A stretch of 64,000 bases of DNA. Origin: Geobacter sp. (GTDB lineage Bacteria; Desulfobacterota; Desulfuromonadia; Geobacterales; Pseudopelobacteraceae). Location of the stretch: positions 1 through 64,000 of the forward strand of contig VFJW01000017.1 of NCBI GenBank assembly GCA_009885845.1. The letters are read 5' to 3'. Position 1 is the stretch's first letter. Every line of letters begins with the position of its first letter. Positions 38,108-46,418 of the stretch are shown here, one piece after another. The notes under the pieces are model-generated. The model searched no databases. It saw nothing but the letters and a program-made list of their open reading frames with translations, and was not told the DNA's origin. A program made the translations under genes and the position numbers.

Positions 38108-39403
38108 ATGAACAGCAAGAACAGCAAGAAGCAATCATTCATCAGTACTCTTGACATCAACCCTGAACAGACCACTCCCCAGACATCGGTAGTACCCGCA
38201 GCCCCGGCGGGGTGTGCCGGCTCTGCCGGCATCCCTGCCGGGGCTGCGGAACCTTTCTCAAGTATGGCGTCATCTGTAACACGCCATACTCTAAACCCAC
38301 TTCCTGCTGAAAACTTCCAGTTTCTTCTCTGTGGCATTGATTCTCTTGATCTCGGTTTGTTTGTTAAATGGGAAGCAAACTGGGAAAAGGTCAGTGCCGA
38401 TCTCGACAGCAAGAAACTGACAGCGCAGAATTCAAGAACGGTTCTCGACACAACCGAAATTGGCCGCGAGTTTCTGCATCTCGCCAGCGGTAAACCGCCT
38501 AATTATCGCTTTCATCTGCAATTCCTTGAATATCACCTCTATCTTGCCATTTCCAAAGTGTACGGTAACTCTCCCAATGTCTATGTGTCGTTCAATGCTG
38601 CTGCCCTTTGGCATGTCAAACTTCCTGGCCTCCTGGAGCTGCTGGAATTCGATCTTACCCACTTCGGTGGGACGATAGAACGCCTTCAACCTAGCCGTGT
38701 CGATCTCTGTGCCGATTTCAGACTAGATGCCCCTCTGAGTCTGCCTTTCCTGGAAAGTCACCGGATTGCTAAAAGTCGCAAAGTAGAAACCCACATGGAA
38801 GGCACTACGCTTGAAACATATTATAGCGGAACTCCTGGCGCTCCCTTGCGGCTCCGTATCTATGACAAGAGTAAAGAGATAATCAAAAGCAACAAGCAAT
38901 GGTTTGGTGCAATCTGGAATACCGATGATCTCACCAATATTTGGCGGGTTGAATTTCAGATCAGACGTTCTGTACTTCATCAGTACCGCATCCGTGATCT
39001 TGCTGGCCTCTGGGAAACAATCGGTTCTGTTTGGTGTTACCTTACTTCGGAATGGTTTTCTCTGCGCCTCCAGGACAACGACAAGGCTGAACGCCGCACT
39101 GTTCTCCCCTGGTGGCAATCCGTCCAGAATTGTGGTTCCCAGTTTGGTGCTGATAACGGGGCAAGACGAACCTTTGACAGCGATGACGTCCAGAGTATCA
39201 AGGAAATACTGCCGCATGTCTTTGGCCGGATGATCACTATTGCTGCTCTCTCAGGCGTTAAGGATCGCATTAAATCAATACATCATATGGCCAAGTTGCT
39301 GTTTGATACGACAGATGATGCAAAGTTTAATGATAAGCTCCAGGAGAAGCTGATCAAGATGGGCTATAGAGGAAAGCTCGGAGGTGATGACGATGAAGAA
39401 TAA
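38108..39403 (+). CDS. Rep_trans-type replication initiation protein
   Basis: This is a 431-aa initiator resembling the Rep_trans/RepC family of rolling-circle plasmids and integrative elements. Evidence is the ordered motifs RVDLCADF (197-204), TYYSG (237-241) with candidate catalytic tyrosines, LRIYDKSKEI (249-258) and RVEFQIRR (280-287). Residues 29-48 form an Ala/Pro/Gly-rich linker whose DNA is a strong palindrome. A Lys-rich C terminus ends in acidic residues. The start follows GGAGG. It should nick the element's origin after excision, or drive autonomous copying. Confidence 0.8.
   Translation: MNSKNSKKQSFISTLDINPEQTTPQTSVVPAAPAGCAGSAGIPAGAAEPFSSMASSVTRHTLNPLPAENFQFLLCGIDSLDLGLFVKWEANWEKVSADLDSKKLTAQNSRTVLDTTEIGREFLHLASGKPPNYRFHLQFLEYHLYLAISKVYGNSPNVYVSFNAAALWHVKLPGLLELLEFDLTHFGGTIERLQPSRVDLCADFRLDAPLSLPFLESHRIAKSRKVETHMEGTTLETYYSGTPGAPLRLRIYDKSKEIIKSNKQWFGAIWNTDDLTNIWRVEFQIRRSVLHQYRIRDLAGLWETIGSVWCYLTSEWFSLRLQDNDKAERRTVLPWWQSVQNCGSQFGADNGARRTFDSDDVQSIKEILPHVFGRMITIAALSGVKDRIKSIHHMAKLLFDTTDDAKFNDKLQEKLIKMGYRGKLGGDDDEE
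38198..38247. repeat. Nested perfect palindrome inside rep (candidate origin)
   Basis: The outer arms GCAGCCCCGGC / GCCGGGGCTGC (38198-38208 and 38237-38247) enclose the inner arms TGCCGGC / GCCGGCA (38215-38221 and 38225-38231). The segment codes for the Ala/Pro/Gly linker of Rep. A cruciform at the start of a rolling-circle rep gene is a plausible double-strand origin. Confidence 0.6.
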
Positions 39404-39683
39404 TATCATCCCCCGACCTCCTGAACTCCTAACCGTGGAACAGTTCGCGCAACGCCTCCAGGTATCTCGCGCCACTGTGTTTGCATGGATACAGAAACAG
39501 ATTCTCGTCCAGGGTCGGCATTTCCTCAAGATTGGCCGTGTCCTTCGCTTCACCTGGTCGGATGATTTTATTTCCATACTCTTGCAAGAATCCGCTGCGG
39601 CTGTGGTGGTTGCTCCCGTTACTCTTTCGCCTGTCGCTGTTTCCCGGAAGAAAACCGATAGCGCGTTAAATTGGGAGTACTGA
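39393..39683 (+). CDS. Excisionase-type helix-turn-helix protein
   Basis: This 96-aa protein has an N-terminal MerR-like/HTH_17 domain (LTVEQFAQRLQVSRATVFAWIQ and a following wing LKIGRVLRF). It probably acts as the recombination directionality factor for the integrase and may repress its promoter. The ATG at 39393 lies 9 nt after GGAGG and overlaps the end of rep by 11 nt; GTG/ATG codons at 39384-39389 are alternatives. The C-terminal 35 residues are Ala/Val-rich and uncharacteristic. Confidence 0.85.
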   Translation: MKNNIIPRPPELLTVEQFAQRLQVSRATVFAWIQKQILVQGRHFLKIGRVLRFTWSDDFISILLQESAAAVVVAPVTLSPVAVSRKKTDSALNWEY

Positions 39684-39711
39684 ATAATGAAACGGTTGTG
39701 CTATGGTGAAA

Positions 39712-39742
39712 ACCGGACTTTGGAAGGTGGGTATTTTGTAGC
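39712..39742. repeat. Inverted partner of 32763-32792, upstream of the integrase
   Basis: The reverse complement of this 31-nt segment matches the left-end sequence at 32763-32792 with two mismatches and one gap. It ends 3 nt before the first possible integrase start codon, where a regulator or arm-type site would be expected. Confidence 0.75.
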
Positions 39743-39745
39743 GGA

Positions 39746-41113
39746 ATGGAGACTACTACCATGAAGCAATTACCCCACCTTGATGCATTGCTCTTTGACA
39801 ACGAGGAGAAAAAACAAGGCTGCATCCTCAGGAAAGCAGGCTCACGCAAGCTGTATATCCTCTTTTACTACTTCAACAAGCGAGTAGAGAAAACCACCGG
39901 CCTCAATGATACCGTAAAGAACCGAGAAAAGGTGCGGCTCTGGCTGGATCGCATCATTGAACGCCGTGACGTTGGCAAATTGATCTTTGCCGATGCCTTC
40001 CCAGGATCATCAGACAATGAGAAGGCTTACTTTGCCAAGTTGGAAGGGTGGCAGTTTGCACCGGAACCGAGGGATATACTTTTTGCTTCCTATGTTGAGG
40101 AATGGCTCAAGACCGTTTGGACACTTCAACCAGAGGGAACCTGGAAGAATGATTCCAGGCTGATTATAACCGGCTGGCTGTTACCACACTTCAAGGACAT
40201 GACCTTCTTCCAGATCAGCGGTGTGGAAATTCAGAAATTCCTTGCCAGCCTGAAATGGAGAACCGGAGCAAGAAAAGGGCAACCTCTTTCAAAGATACGG
40301 ATGAAGAATATCCTTATCCCGTTGCGATCCATCTGGAACGATGCCTGTGATCAATTCCGCTGGACATTGCACAATCCCTTCAGCAACCTGAAGAAACACT
40401 TTCCCAAGACTCGGGCAAAGAGAAGAGAAGGTTTCAGGTTCGATGAGTGGCTGGACTTTCACAAACACATCGATCCCTGGTATCAACCGATAGCTGAATT
40501 GATGATCCTAACCGGCATGATTAATTCTGAAGTGGCCGGATTGAGAAAAAGTGATATTCAGCCGGATTATATCATGGTGCAACACACCATCGTCAGAGGG
40601 GTAGAACATGACACCCCAAAGACATTTTACCGGATCAGAAAGATTCCAATCACCCAGGCCATCAGAAAACGGCTTGATATCCTCCTGGCACGAAGCACCG
40701 GTGACAAGCTGGTTACTACCAGGCGTGGCATGATCTTCCGCCCCGCCACCTTCCTGAAGGATATTTGGACAAAGGCTGCCAAAGCAAGCGGCATTATCGG
40801 TAAAGTTCCCTATTCAATGCGCCACAGTTTTGCCGCCTGGTCGCTTACCCTGCGGATTGATCCAAATCGACTTGTACGGCTCATGGGACATGGCACAAAG
40901 AAAATGATCTATGAGGTCTACGGGGATTACATCGAAGGGCTTGAAGAGGATTTCTGGCTTATTCTGGAATACTACGGCAGGGACTTCGCACAACCAAAAA
41001 TGAAACAATCAGCAACAATGATTGAGTACCAAAACGGCTTCACCTATCCGCCCTCAATTCCGCTGCATCCGTTCAATTTTCCCCAACAAAACGAAGCCCC
41101 GAGCTACCACTAA
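39746..41113 (+). CDS. Tyrosine recombinase/integrase of the element
   Basis: This 455-aa integrase probably inserts the element into the tRNA-Gly 3' end 76 nt downstream. Domains: N-terminal arm-binding region (about 20-110), core-binding domain (about 113-225) and catalytic domain (about 235-410). Visible catalytic residues are R359 (YSMRHS), H382 (LMGH) and the nucleophile, probably Y392 (VYGDY). The box I Arg position reads TGMINSE, with Ile259 where Arg is expected, and the box II first His is Tyr. The first ATG has little ribosome site; an ATG five codons later sits behind GGAG. Confidence 0.9.
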   Translation: METTTMKQLPHLDALLFDNEEKKQGCILRKAGSRKLYILFYYFNKRVEKTTGLNDTVKNREKVRLWLDRIIERRDVGKLIFADAFPGSSDNEKAYFAKLEGWQFAPEPRDILFASYVEEWLKTVWTLQPEGTWKNDSRLIITGWLLPHFKDMTFFQISGVEIQKFLASLKWRTGARKGQPLSKIRMKNILIPLRSIWNDACDQFRWTLHNPFSNLKKHFPKTRAKRREGFRFDEWLDFHKHIDPWYQPIAELMILTGMINSEVAGLRKSDIQPDYIMVQHTIVRGVEHDTPKTFYRIRKIPITQAIRKRLDILLARSTGDKLVTTRRGMIFRPATFLKDIWTKAAKASGIIGKVPYSMRHSFAAWSLTLRIDPNRLVRLMGHGTKKMIYEVYGDYIEGLEEDFWLILEYYGRDFAQPKMKQSATMIEYQNGFTYPPSIPLHPFNFPQQNEAPSYH

Positions 41114-41188
41114 AAACCATTTTTTGTGATAGTTTTTGTGATAGTCGGGGCATTTCGCCATGAATCATAAATGATTCTATGTAGTTAT

Positions 41189-41212
41189 ATGGAGCGGGAA
41201 ACGAGATTCGAA
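41189..41212. other. Attachment site, right copy within tRNA-Gly
   Basis: The 24-nt core spans the T-loop to the encoded CCA end of tRNA-Gly and one base beyond, identical to 32695-32718. Insertion here leaves the tRNA intact. Confidence 0.88.
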
Positions 41213-41264
41213 CTCGCGACCTCAACCTTGGGAAGGTTGCACTCTACCACTGAGTTATTCCCGC
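41190..41264 (-). tRNA. tRNA-Gly(CCC)
   Basis: This is a 75-nt cloverleaf with acceptor stem GCGGGAA/TTCCCGC, D-arm CTCAGTGGTAGAG, anticodon arm CAACC-TTCCCAA-GGTTG giving anticodon CCC, T-arm GCGAG-TTCGAAT-CTCGT, discriminator T and an encoded CCA. It is the integration target of the adjacent element. Confidence 0.93.
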
Positions 41265-41279
41265 GTTTACTTGAAAAAG

Positions 41280-41317
41280 ACAAGTCTGATTACCCGTTTC
41301 AGCGTAATCAGACTTGT
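41280..41317 (-). terminator. Hairpin between tRNA-Asn and tRNA-Gly
   Basis: A perfect 14-bp stem (ACAAGTCTGATTAC / GTAATCAGACTTGT) with a 10-nt loop is followed on the minus strand by TCTTTTTC. It would end or attenuate transcription coming from tRNA-Asn towards tRNA-Gly. Confidence 0.75.
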
Positions 41318-41323
41318 TTAAAC

Positions 41324-41399
41324 TGGCTCCCCTTCGCGGACTCGAACCACGGACAAGGTGATTAACAGTCACCTGCTCTACCAACTGAGCTAAAGGGGA
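41324..41399 (-). tRNA. tRNA-Asn(GTT)
   Basis: This is a 76-nt cloverleaf with acceptor stem TCCCCTT/AAGGGGA, D-arm AGCTCAGTTGGTAGAGC, anticodon loop CTGTTAA (anticodon GTT), T-loop GTTCGAG and encoded CCA. Confidence 0.95.
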
Positions 41400-41512
41400 A
41401 TAGGCGCTCAAAAGCGAACCGTTATCTACCACGTGCCGTGTAAAAAAGTCAACCACATTTTATTCTGAAGCTGTAATAAAATCATCGTTCAGCAGGGTTG
41501 CAGGCGACTATC

Positions 41513-42013
41513 TTATTGACCCTGCAGGTTGGCATCCTTCTGCTCCAGCTCTTTGTCCATCTCAACCCGATAGCGCAGCAGAGACTCTCCCAGATGCGGC
41601 ATTGAAAGTGCCAGGATCTGAACGGCAAACAGGCCGGCATTCTTTGCTCCCGCCTTGCCGATCGCCATCGTTGCCACCGGAATACCGGCCGGCATCTGTA
41701 CCGTTGCATACAGTGCATCCACACCATTAAGAGCGCCACCCGGCATCGGCACACCAATAACCGGAAGAATTGTTTTAGATGCAACGACTCCCGCCAGATG
41801 TGCCGCCATTCCGGCACCGGCGATGATGACCCTGATGCCCCGATCGGCCGCTTCTGAAGCAAGCGCCAACGTTCGTACCGGTGAGCGGTGCGCCGATGAA
41901 ATCCGCATTTCGTACGGAACATCGAATGACCGGAGCATATCGGCCGCTTCCTGCATTATCGGAAGATCAGTATCGCTTCCCATCATCAGTAGTACAAGCG
42001 GGTCAGTTTTCAT
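41513..42013 (-). CDS. purE: 5-(carboxyamino)imidazole ribonucleotide mutase
   Basis: PurE moves the carboxylate from N5-CAIR to CAIR in purine synthesis. The 166-aa class I enzyme has the N-terminal MGSDTDLPIM, the SAHRSP motif with the catalytic His, and AGAGMAAHLAGVVAS. It lies downstream of purD with a 42-nt gap. Confidence 0.95.
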   Translation of the reverse strand: MKTDPLVLLMMGSDTDLPIMQEAADMLRSFDVPYEMRISSAHRSPVRTLALASEAADRGIRVIIAGAGMAAHLAGVVASKTILPVIGVPMPGGALNGVDALYATVQMPAGIPVATMAIGKAGAKNAGLFAVQILALSMPHLGESLLRYRVEMDKELEQKDANLQGQ

Positions 42014-42055
42014 TGTTTCACCTCAGCAGTTTATCTTCAGATTTTGAAACCGGAC

Positions 42056-43330
42056 TTATGGTCGCTCAAGAGCTTTTTTGCCTATATCGCTGCGATACTG
42101 GACGCCCGGCCAGGAGATTACAGACACTCCCTGATAGGCGGCGGTTATCGCATCTTTTACTGTCGCTCCCAGAGCGGTTACACCAAGAACCCTGCCGCCG
42201 TTTGTAACACAGGCACCATCCTTTTGTGCAGTACCAGCATGAAAAACATACAGATCCGTAAGCTCTGCTGCCTGTTCCAGACCGGAAATCACATCCCCCT
42301 TCCGGTAGTCGCCCGGGTAACCTTCAGATGCCATGACAACGCAGACGGCCGCCTTGTCATGCCACTCGATACCGACTGATCCAAGATCACCATTAGCAAC
42401 CGCGAGGAGGACAGGTACGATGTCCGACTTCATTCGCATCAGCAGCGGCTGGCACTCGGGATCTCCGAAGCGGGCATTAAATTCAAGAGTTTTTACTTCG
42501 CCGTCCTTAACCATTAAACCGGCATACAATACTCCGCGATACGGACGGCCCTCTGCAGCCATACCATCCACCGTCGGCCTGATCACCTGCTGCATGGCTT
42601 TTTCATGGATTGCAGGAGAGACCACCGGTGCCGGCGAATAGGCGCCCATCCCACCGGTATTCGGCCCCAGATCATTATCAAAGACAGCTTTATGATCCTG
42701 GGCACTCACCAGCGGAATGATGTTTTTTCCATCGGTAATAACGAGAAACGATGCTTCCTCACCGGTCAGAAACTCTTCGATGACGACCCGCGAACCGGCA
42801 GCCCCGAATGCGTTGCCGCTGAGCATGTCACGAACAGCCGCAATCGCCTCTTCACACGTTTGAGCAATAATAACACCTTTACCGGCCGCCAGACCGTCGG
42901 CTTTGACCACAATAGGCGCTCCGGTGCTGGTGATGAAAGCTTCAGCCTCAGCCTGATCGGTAAAAACACCGTAGGCAGCGGTAGGCACATCGTACTTTTT
43001 CATCAGATCCTTTGAAAAAGCCTTACTCCCCTCGATGAATGCCGCTTTTTGCGACGGACCGAACACTTTGAGTCCGTGCGACTCAAACAGATCAACGATC
43101 CCGAGCGAAAGCGGCTGTTCGGGGCCTACAACGGTAAGATCGATGCTGTTTTCATAGGCAAACGCCAGCAGCCGGTCCAGTTGATCAACGGCAATCGGAA
43201 TATTTTCGGCCAGATTCGCGGTCCCCGGATTACCCGGCGCACAATAGAGCTTCGTTACAAGTGGCGATTGGGCTATTTTCCAGACCAGCGCATGTTCGCG
43301 GCCGCCGCCACCGATTACAAGTATTTTCAT
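42056..43330 (-). CDS. purD: Phosphoribosylamine-glycine ligase
   Basis: PurD joins glycine to phosphoribosylamine, using ATP. The 424-aa ATP-grasp protein begins MKILVIGGGGREHAL and shows the ATP-binding loop KADGLAAGKGV and the GMGAYSPAP and RFGDPECQ metal/substrate motifs. It is followed by purE and preceded, beyond a repeat, by purH. Confidence 0.96.
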   Translation of the reverse strand: MKILVIGGGGREHALVWKIAQSPLVTKLYCAPGNPGTANLAENIPIAVDQLDRLLAFAYENSIDLTVVGPEQPLSLGIVDLFESHGLKVFGPSQKAAFIEGSKAFSKDLMKKYDVPTAAYGVFTDQAEAEAFITSTGAPIVVKADGLAAGKGVIIAQTCEEAIAAVRDMLSGNAFGAAGSRVVIEEFLTGEEASFLVITDGKNIIPLVSAQDHKAVFDNDLGPNTGGMGAYSPAPVVSPAIHEKAMQQVIRPTVDGMAAEGRPYRGVLYAGLMVKDGEVKTLEFNARFGDPECQPLLMRMKSDIVPVLLAVANGDLGSVGIEWHDKAAVCVVMASEGYPGDYRKGDVISGLEQAAELTDLYVFHAGTAQKDGACVTNGGRVLGVTALGATVKDAITAAYQGVSVISWPGVQYRSDIGKKALERP

Positions 43331-43388
43331 ATAAACACCTCAAGCAGATAATAGTATTCGTATTGCAACTCCCGGCAACGTCTCGACG

Positions 43389-43508
43389 AAGACAGATTTG
43401 AGATGATAACAAGACGGCGAGGCAAAAACGACGCAGGCATAGCCTTATGCTATGTCGAGGAGTTTTTGACGAGCCGACGCCGTTTGCGCTCAAATATGGC
43501 TTTGTCTT
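43389..43508. repeat. Dispersed ~120-bp repeat with inverted ends (copy 2)
   Basis: The ends AAGACA-ATTTGAG and CTCAAAT-TGTCTT are inverted copies. The interior carries a small palindrome GCATAG-CCTTATG-CTATG and the stretch GAGGAGTTTTTGACGAGCC. It aligns end to end with 16770-16895 (shared GATGATA, CAAG, GACGA, GAGGAG, GACGAGCC, TTGCGCT). Its right edge overlaps the purH stop codon. Confidence 0.78.
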
Positions 43509-45063
43509 AGTGCCGGAAATGCCTCATACCGGTGAAGAGCATAGCAATCCCATGCTCATTGGCGGCTTTTATAACCTCTTCATCGCGGACACTGCCGCCG
43601 GTCTGTATGATCGCGGTTACACCCGCTTCTGCTGCGGCATCGACGCCGTCACGAAACGGGAAGAAGGCATCCGAGGCAAGCACCGTACCCCGGGTGTCAA
43701 GCAGCGCTTTCTGAACAGCAATCTTGGACGAATCAACACGGGACATCTGACCGGCACCAATGCCGACCGTCTGGTCACGGTTACTGAATACAATGGCATT
43801 CGACTTAACGTGCTTGCAGACCCGCCAGGCAAAATCAAGCGCCTCGTATTCTGAAACAGTCGGAGTTCGCTCGGTTACCACACGACATTCAAGGGCATTG
43901 ACCATTCCCAGGTCACGACCTTGCAGCAGTACTCCACCGGTAACACGCTTCAGATCGAATCCTCCGGCGACATAGCTGTCAAGTAGCGGCACCTGCATGA
44001 CACGTATATTCTTTTTAGAGGCAAATATTTCCAGAGCTTCTGCACTGTAACCGGGTGCAATAACCGCCTCCAGAAAGGTGGAGGTCAGCTCATGTGCCGT
44101 TTCTGCATCAACGGTGCGGTTAAAACCGACGATACCGCCGAAAGCTGAAACCGGATCACATTCACGAGCTTTGAGGTAGGCGGTCAGCGGCGAGTCTGCC
44201 AGCGCAACACCGCAAGGATTGGTGTGCTTGATGATAACAGCGGCACTCTGTTCAAATTCCTTGACGGTTTCAATGGCAGCGTCCAGATCAATGATATTGT
44301 TAAAGGAGAGTTCTTTACCCTGAAGCTGCCGGGCGTTGGAAACACACGGCTCGGAAATGCGGCTCTCAACATAAAAGGCGGCTGTTTGATGAGGATTTTC
44401 GCCATAACGAAGGTCCTGGGCTTTTTTGACCTGCAGAGTGAATGTGGCGGGATAATTCTGCACTTCACCCGAAAGCCGTGACCCCAGATAGTTGGATATT
44501 GCCCCGTCGTAGGCAGCAGTGTGTTGAAACACCTTGACCGCAAGAGAAAAGTTGGTGGTGACTGAAACAGAGCCGGAAGAGACTTTCATCTCTTCGAGCA
44601 CCCGCGCATAGTCGGCACTGTCAACCAGTACGGTAACATCAGGATAGTTTTTGGCCGCTGAGCGGAGCATGGTCGGGCCACCGATATCGATATTTTCGAT
44701 GGCCTCCTCAAGATGACATCCCTCCCTGGCTATTGCTGACTCAAAGGGATACAGGTTTACGACTACCATGTCGATGTTCTCGATGCCATGTTCGTTCATT
44801 TTGGCAACATGTTCAGGATTCGAACGCATTCCCAGCAGACCGCCATGCACCTTGGGGTGCAGGGTTTTCACCCGGCCATCCAGCATTTCCGGAAAACCGG
44901 TAAATTCTGAGACATCCTTGACGGTCAAACCGGCTTTCCGCAGCATACTTGCAGTACCGCCGGTGGAGAGCAGTTCTACTCCATATCCTGCCAATTGCTG
45001 TGCAAATTCAATAATTCCGTTTTTGTCAGAGACACTGATCAGCGCTCTGGTGATTTTAGCCAT
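43507..45063 (-). CDS. purH: Bifunctional AICAR formyltransferase / IMP cyclohydrolase
   Basis: PurH carries out the last two steps to IMP. The 518-aa protein has the N-terminal MGS-like cyclohydrolase domain ([28 protein letters not shown]) and the C-terminal formyltransferase domain with [10 protein letters not shown] and [10 protein letters not shown]. The ATG at 45063 lies 8 nt after AAGGAG; one at 45069 is too close. Confidence 0.95.
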   Translation of the reverse strand: MAKITRALISVSDKNGIIEFAQQLAGYGVELLSTGGTASMLRKAGLTVKDVSEFTGFPEMLDGRVKTLHPKVHGGLLGMRSNPEHVAKMNEHGIENIDMVVVNLYPFESAIAREGCHLEEAIENIDIGGPTMLRSAAKNYPDVTVLVDSADYARVLEEMKVSSGSVSVTTNFSLAVKVFQHTAAYDGAISNYLGSRLSGEVQNYPATFTLQVKKAQDLRYGENPHQTAAFYVESRISEPCVSNARQLQGKELSFNNIIDLDAAIETVKEFEQSAAVIIKHTNPCGVALADSPLTAYLKARECDPVSAFGGIVGFNRTVDAETAHELTSTFLEAVIAPGYSAEALEIFASKKNIRVMQVPLLDSYVAGGFDLKRVTGGVLLQGRDLGMVNALECRVVTERTPTVSEYEALDFAWRVCKHVKSNAIVFSNRDQTVGIGAGQMSRVDSSKIAVQKALLDTRGTVLASDAFFPFRDGVDAAAEAGVTAIIQTGGSVRDEEVIKAANEHGIAMLFTGMRHFRH

Positions 45064-45170
45064 GCTCATACTCCTTGTTTAGTACGTGGGAATAAACACT
45101 CACCGCGGATCCGTTCCGAAGTGATAAAATGGAAATGTGTACCACGTTTCAGTCAGAATTTCCAACCATT

Positions 45171-46310
45171 CTATGTGAGATACACCCTCGGCACCCGCTT
45201 GCTGATACCGCAAAAAATCGCATACGGGATGGTATCCGCCAGGGTTGCCAGCTCTTCAGCATGAATACAGTTTCCCGCATCGTCAGGTCCCATCAGGGTC
45301 ACGGCATCACCCACTGCGACTCCTTCAATGCCGGTCACATCGAGCATGATCCAATCCATACAGACCGTCCCGACAACTCGGACACGCTGTCCACGGATCA
45401 AGACTTCACCTCGATTGGTGAGGGTGCGGGGATACCCGTCAGCATAACCGACCGGAACACTGGCAATCAGAGTACGCCGATCGGCGGTAAAACGGCGCCC
45501 GTAGCTGATGGCGGTTCCCGGTTCTACCCATTTGAGCATGGCGACGCAACTTTTAAGTCGCATAACCGGCTTGAGATCAAGCCTTCCTTTGAAATCGGCA
45601 GACGGCAAAGCACCATACAAAGCGATTCCAGGTCTGACCAGATTGCAGTCGGGGATATTCCCCTGTAATGCTGCGGCACTGTTGGCGATATGAATATAGT
45701 GCGGAGAATATCCTGCAGCGCGTATTTCTGCCAATGTCCTGGCAAAGCGCTCGCCTTGCAACAGAGTATACCTTTGGCCGGATTCATCAAGTTCATCTGC
45801 TACGGCAAAATGAGAAATCAGACCTTCGAGGGATATATGTTTTAATTTTTTCAGCTCTTCCAAAAAAAGGGGAATCTCGTCACTGGGCACACCAAGTCGC
45901 CCCATACCGGTATCGACCTTGAGATGAACCTGCGCCCGACGAAACAGTTTGCCCGTGGAAGCAGCCTGATTAAGCGCCTGAGCCTGTTCCAGTGAAAAAA
46001 TCACTGTAGACAGGTTGTACCCAATACATTGCCGTTCCTGGCCGGGATAGACGCCGCCAAGGAGAAGGATCGGCTTGTCACAGCCGCTTTTACGGAGTTG
46101 AATGCCTTCAGCCAGGAATGCAACGCCAAATGCGTTAACTCCCAGAGATTCCAATTCCCGACTGATATCCATAAAGCCGTGTCCGTAAGCATCTGCTTTT
46201 ACCACCGCAAGAATATCTGTCTGCTGCGGCAGCAATGAACGGATCAGGTGGTAATTGTGTTTCAGTGCGGAGAGATCAATCTCGGCGTATGTCGGACGTC
46301 CATCGAACAA
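45171..46310 (-). CDS. alr: Alanine racemase
   Basis: Alanine racemase makes D-alanine for peptidoglycan using PLP. The 379-aa protein has the PLP Lys in [11 protein letters not shown] near residue 40, the second catalytic Tyr region in [10 protein letters not shown], and the [10 protein letters not shown] motif. It lies in the purine-ptsP stretch but has its own 101-nt gap before purH. Confidence 0.95.
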   Translation of the reverse strand: MFDGRPTYAEIDLSALKHNYHLIRSLLPQQTDILAVVKADAYGHGFMDISRELESLGVNAFGVAFLAEGIQLRKSGCDKPILLLGGVYPGQERQCIGYNLSTVIFSLEQAQALNQAASTGKLFRRAQVHLKVDTGMGRLGVPSDEIPLFLEELKKLKHISLEGLISHFAVADELDESGQRYTLLQGERFARTLAEIRAAGYSPHYIHIANSAAALQGNIPDCNLVRPGIALYGALPSADFKGRLDLKPVMRLKSCVAMLKWVEPGTAISYGRRFTADRRTLIASVPVGYADGYPRTLTNRGEVLIRGQRVRVVGTVCMDWIMLDVTGIEGVAVGDAVTLMGPDDAGNCIHAEELATLADTIPYAIFCGISKRVPRVYLT

Positions 46311-46334
46311 AATAGCATCACCTCAGGTTTAAGT

Positions 46335-46405
46335 TCAGCTTTCAGCAATCAGCAATCAGCATTCAAAATTCAAAATTCAAAATCCAAAATCCAAAATCCA
46401 AAATT
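46335..46405. repeat. Heptamer repeat between alr and ptsP
   Basis: TCAGCAATCAGCAATCAGCA is followed by at least seven copies of a CAAAAT(T/C)-type heptamer. A similar array lies before ribD (17862-17925). This is a slippage-prone simple repeat in an intergenic gap. Confidence 0.7.
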
Positions 46406-46418
46406 GCTTTTCAAGCCG

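Larger units (their letters stand above)
32695..41212. mobile_element. ~8.5-kb integrative element in tRNA-Gly
   Basis: The element lies between two 24-nt identical sequences (32695-32718 and 41189-41212), the right one being the 3' end of a tRNA-Gly gene. Inside, from left to right, are a three-gene unknown cassette, an HsdR-N-like nuclease, a structured noncoding region, an unknown gene, a Rep_trans replication protein, an excisionase and a tyrosine integrase next to the tRNA. There are no phage structural or conjugation genes, so this is a small replicating integrative element or satellite. The 33.0-34.7 kb part is distinctly A/T-rich. Confidence 0.88.

Noticed and set aside
32719-41188. 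Intact prophage
   Set aside because: No capsid, terminase, portal, tail or lysis genes are present in the interval.
41171-41456. Open frames over the tRNA genes
   Set aside because: They are translations of the tRNA-Gly and tRNA-Asn genes and have no coding features.
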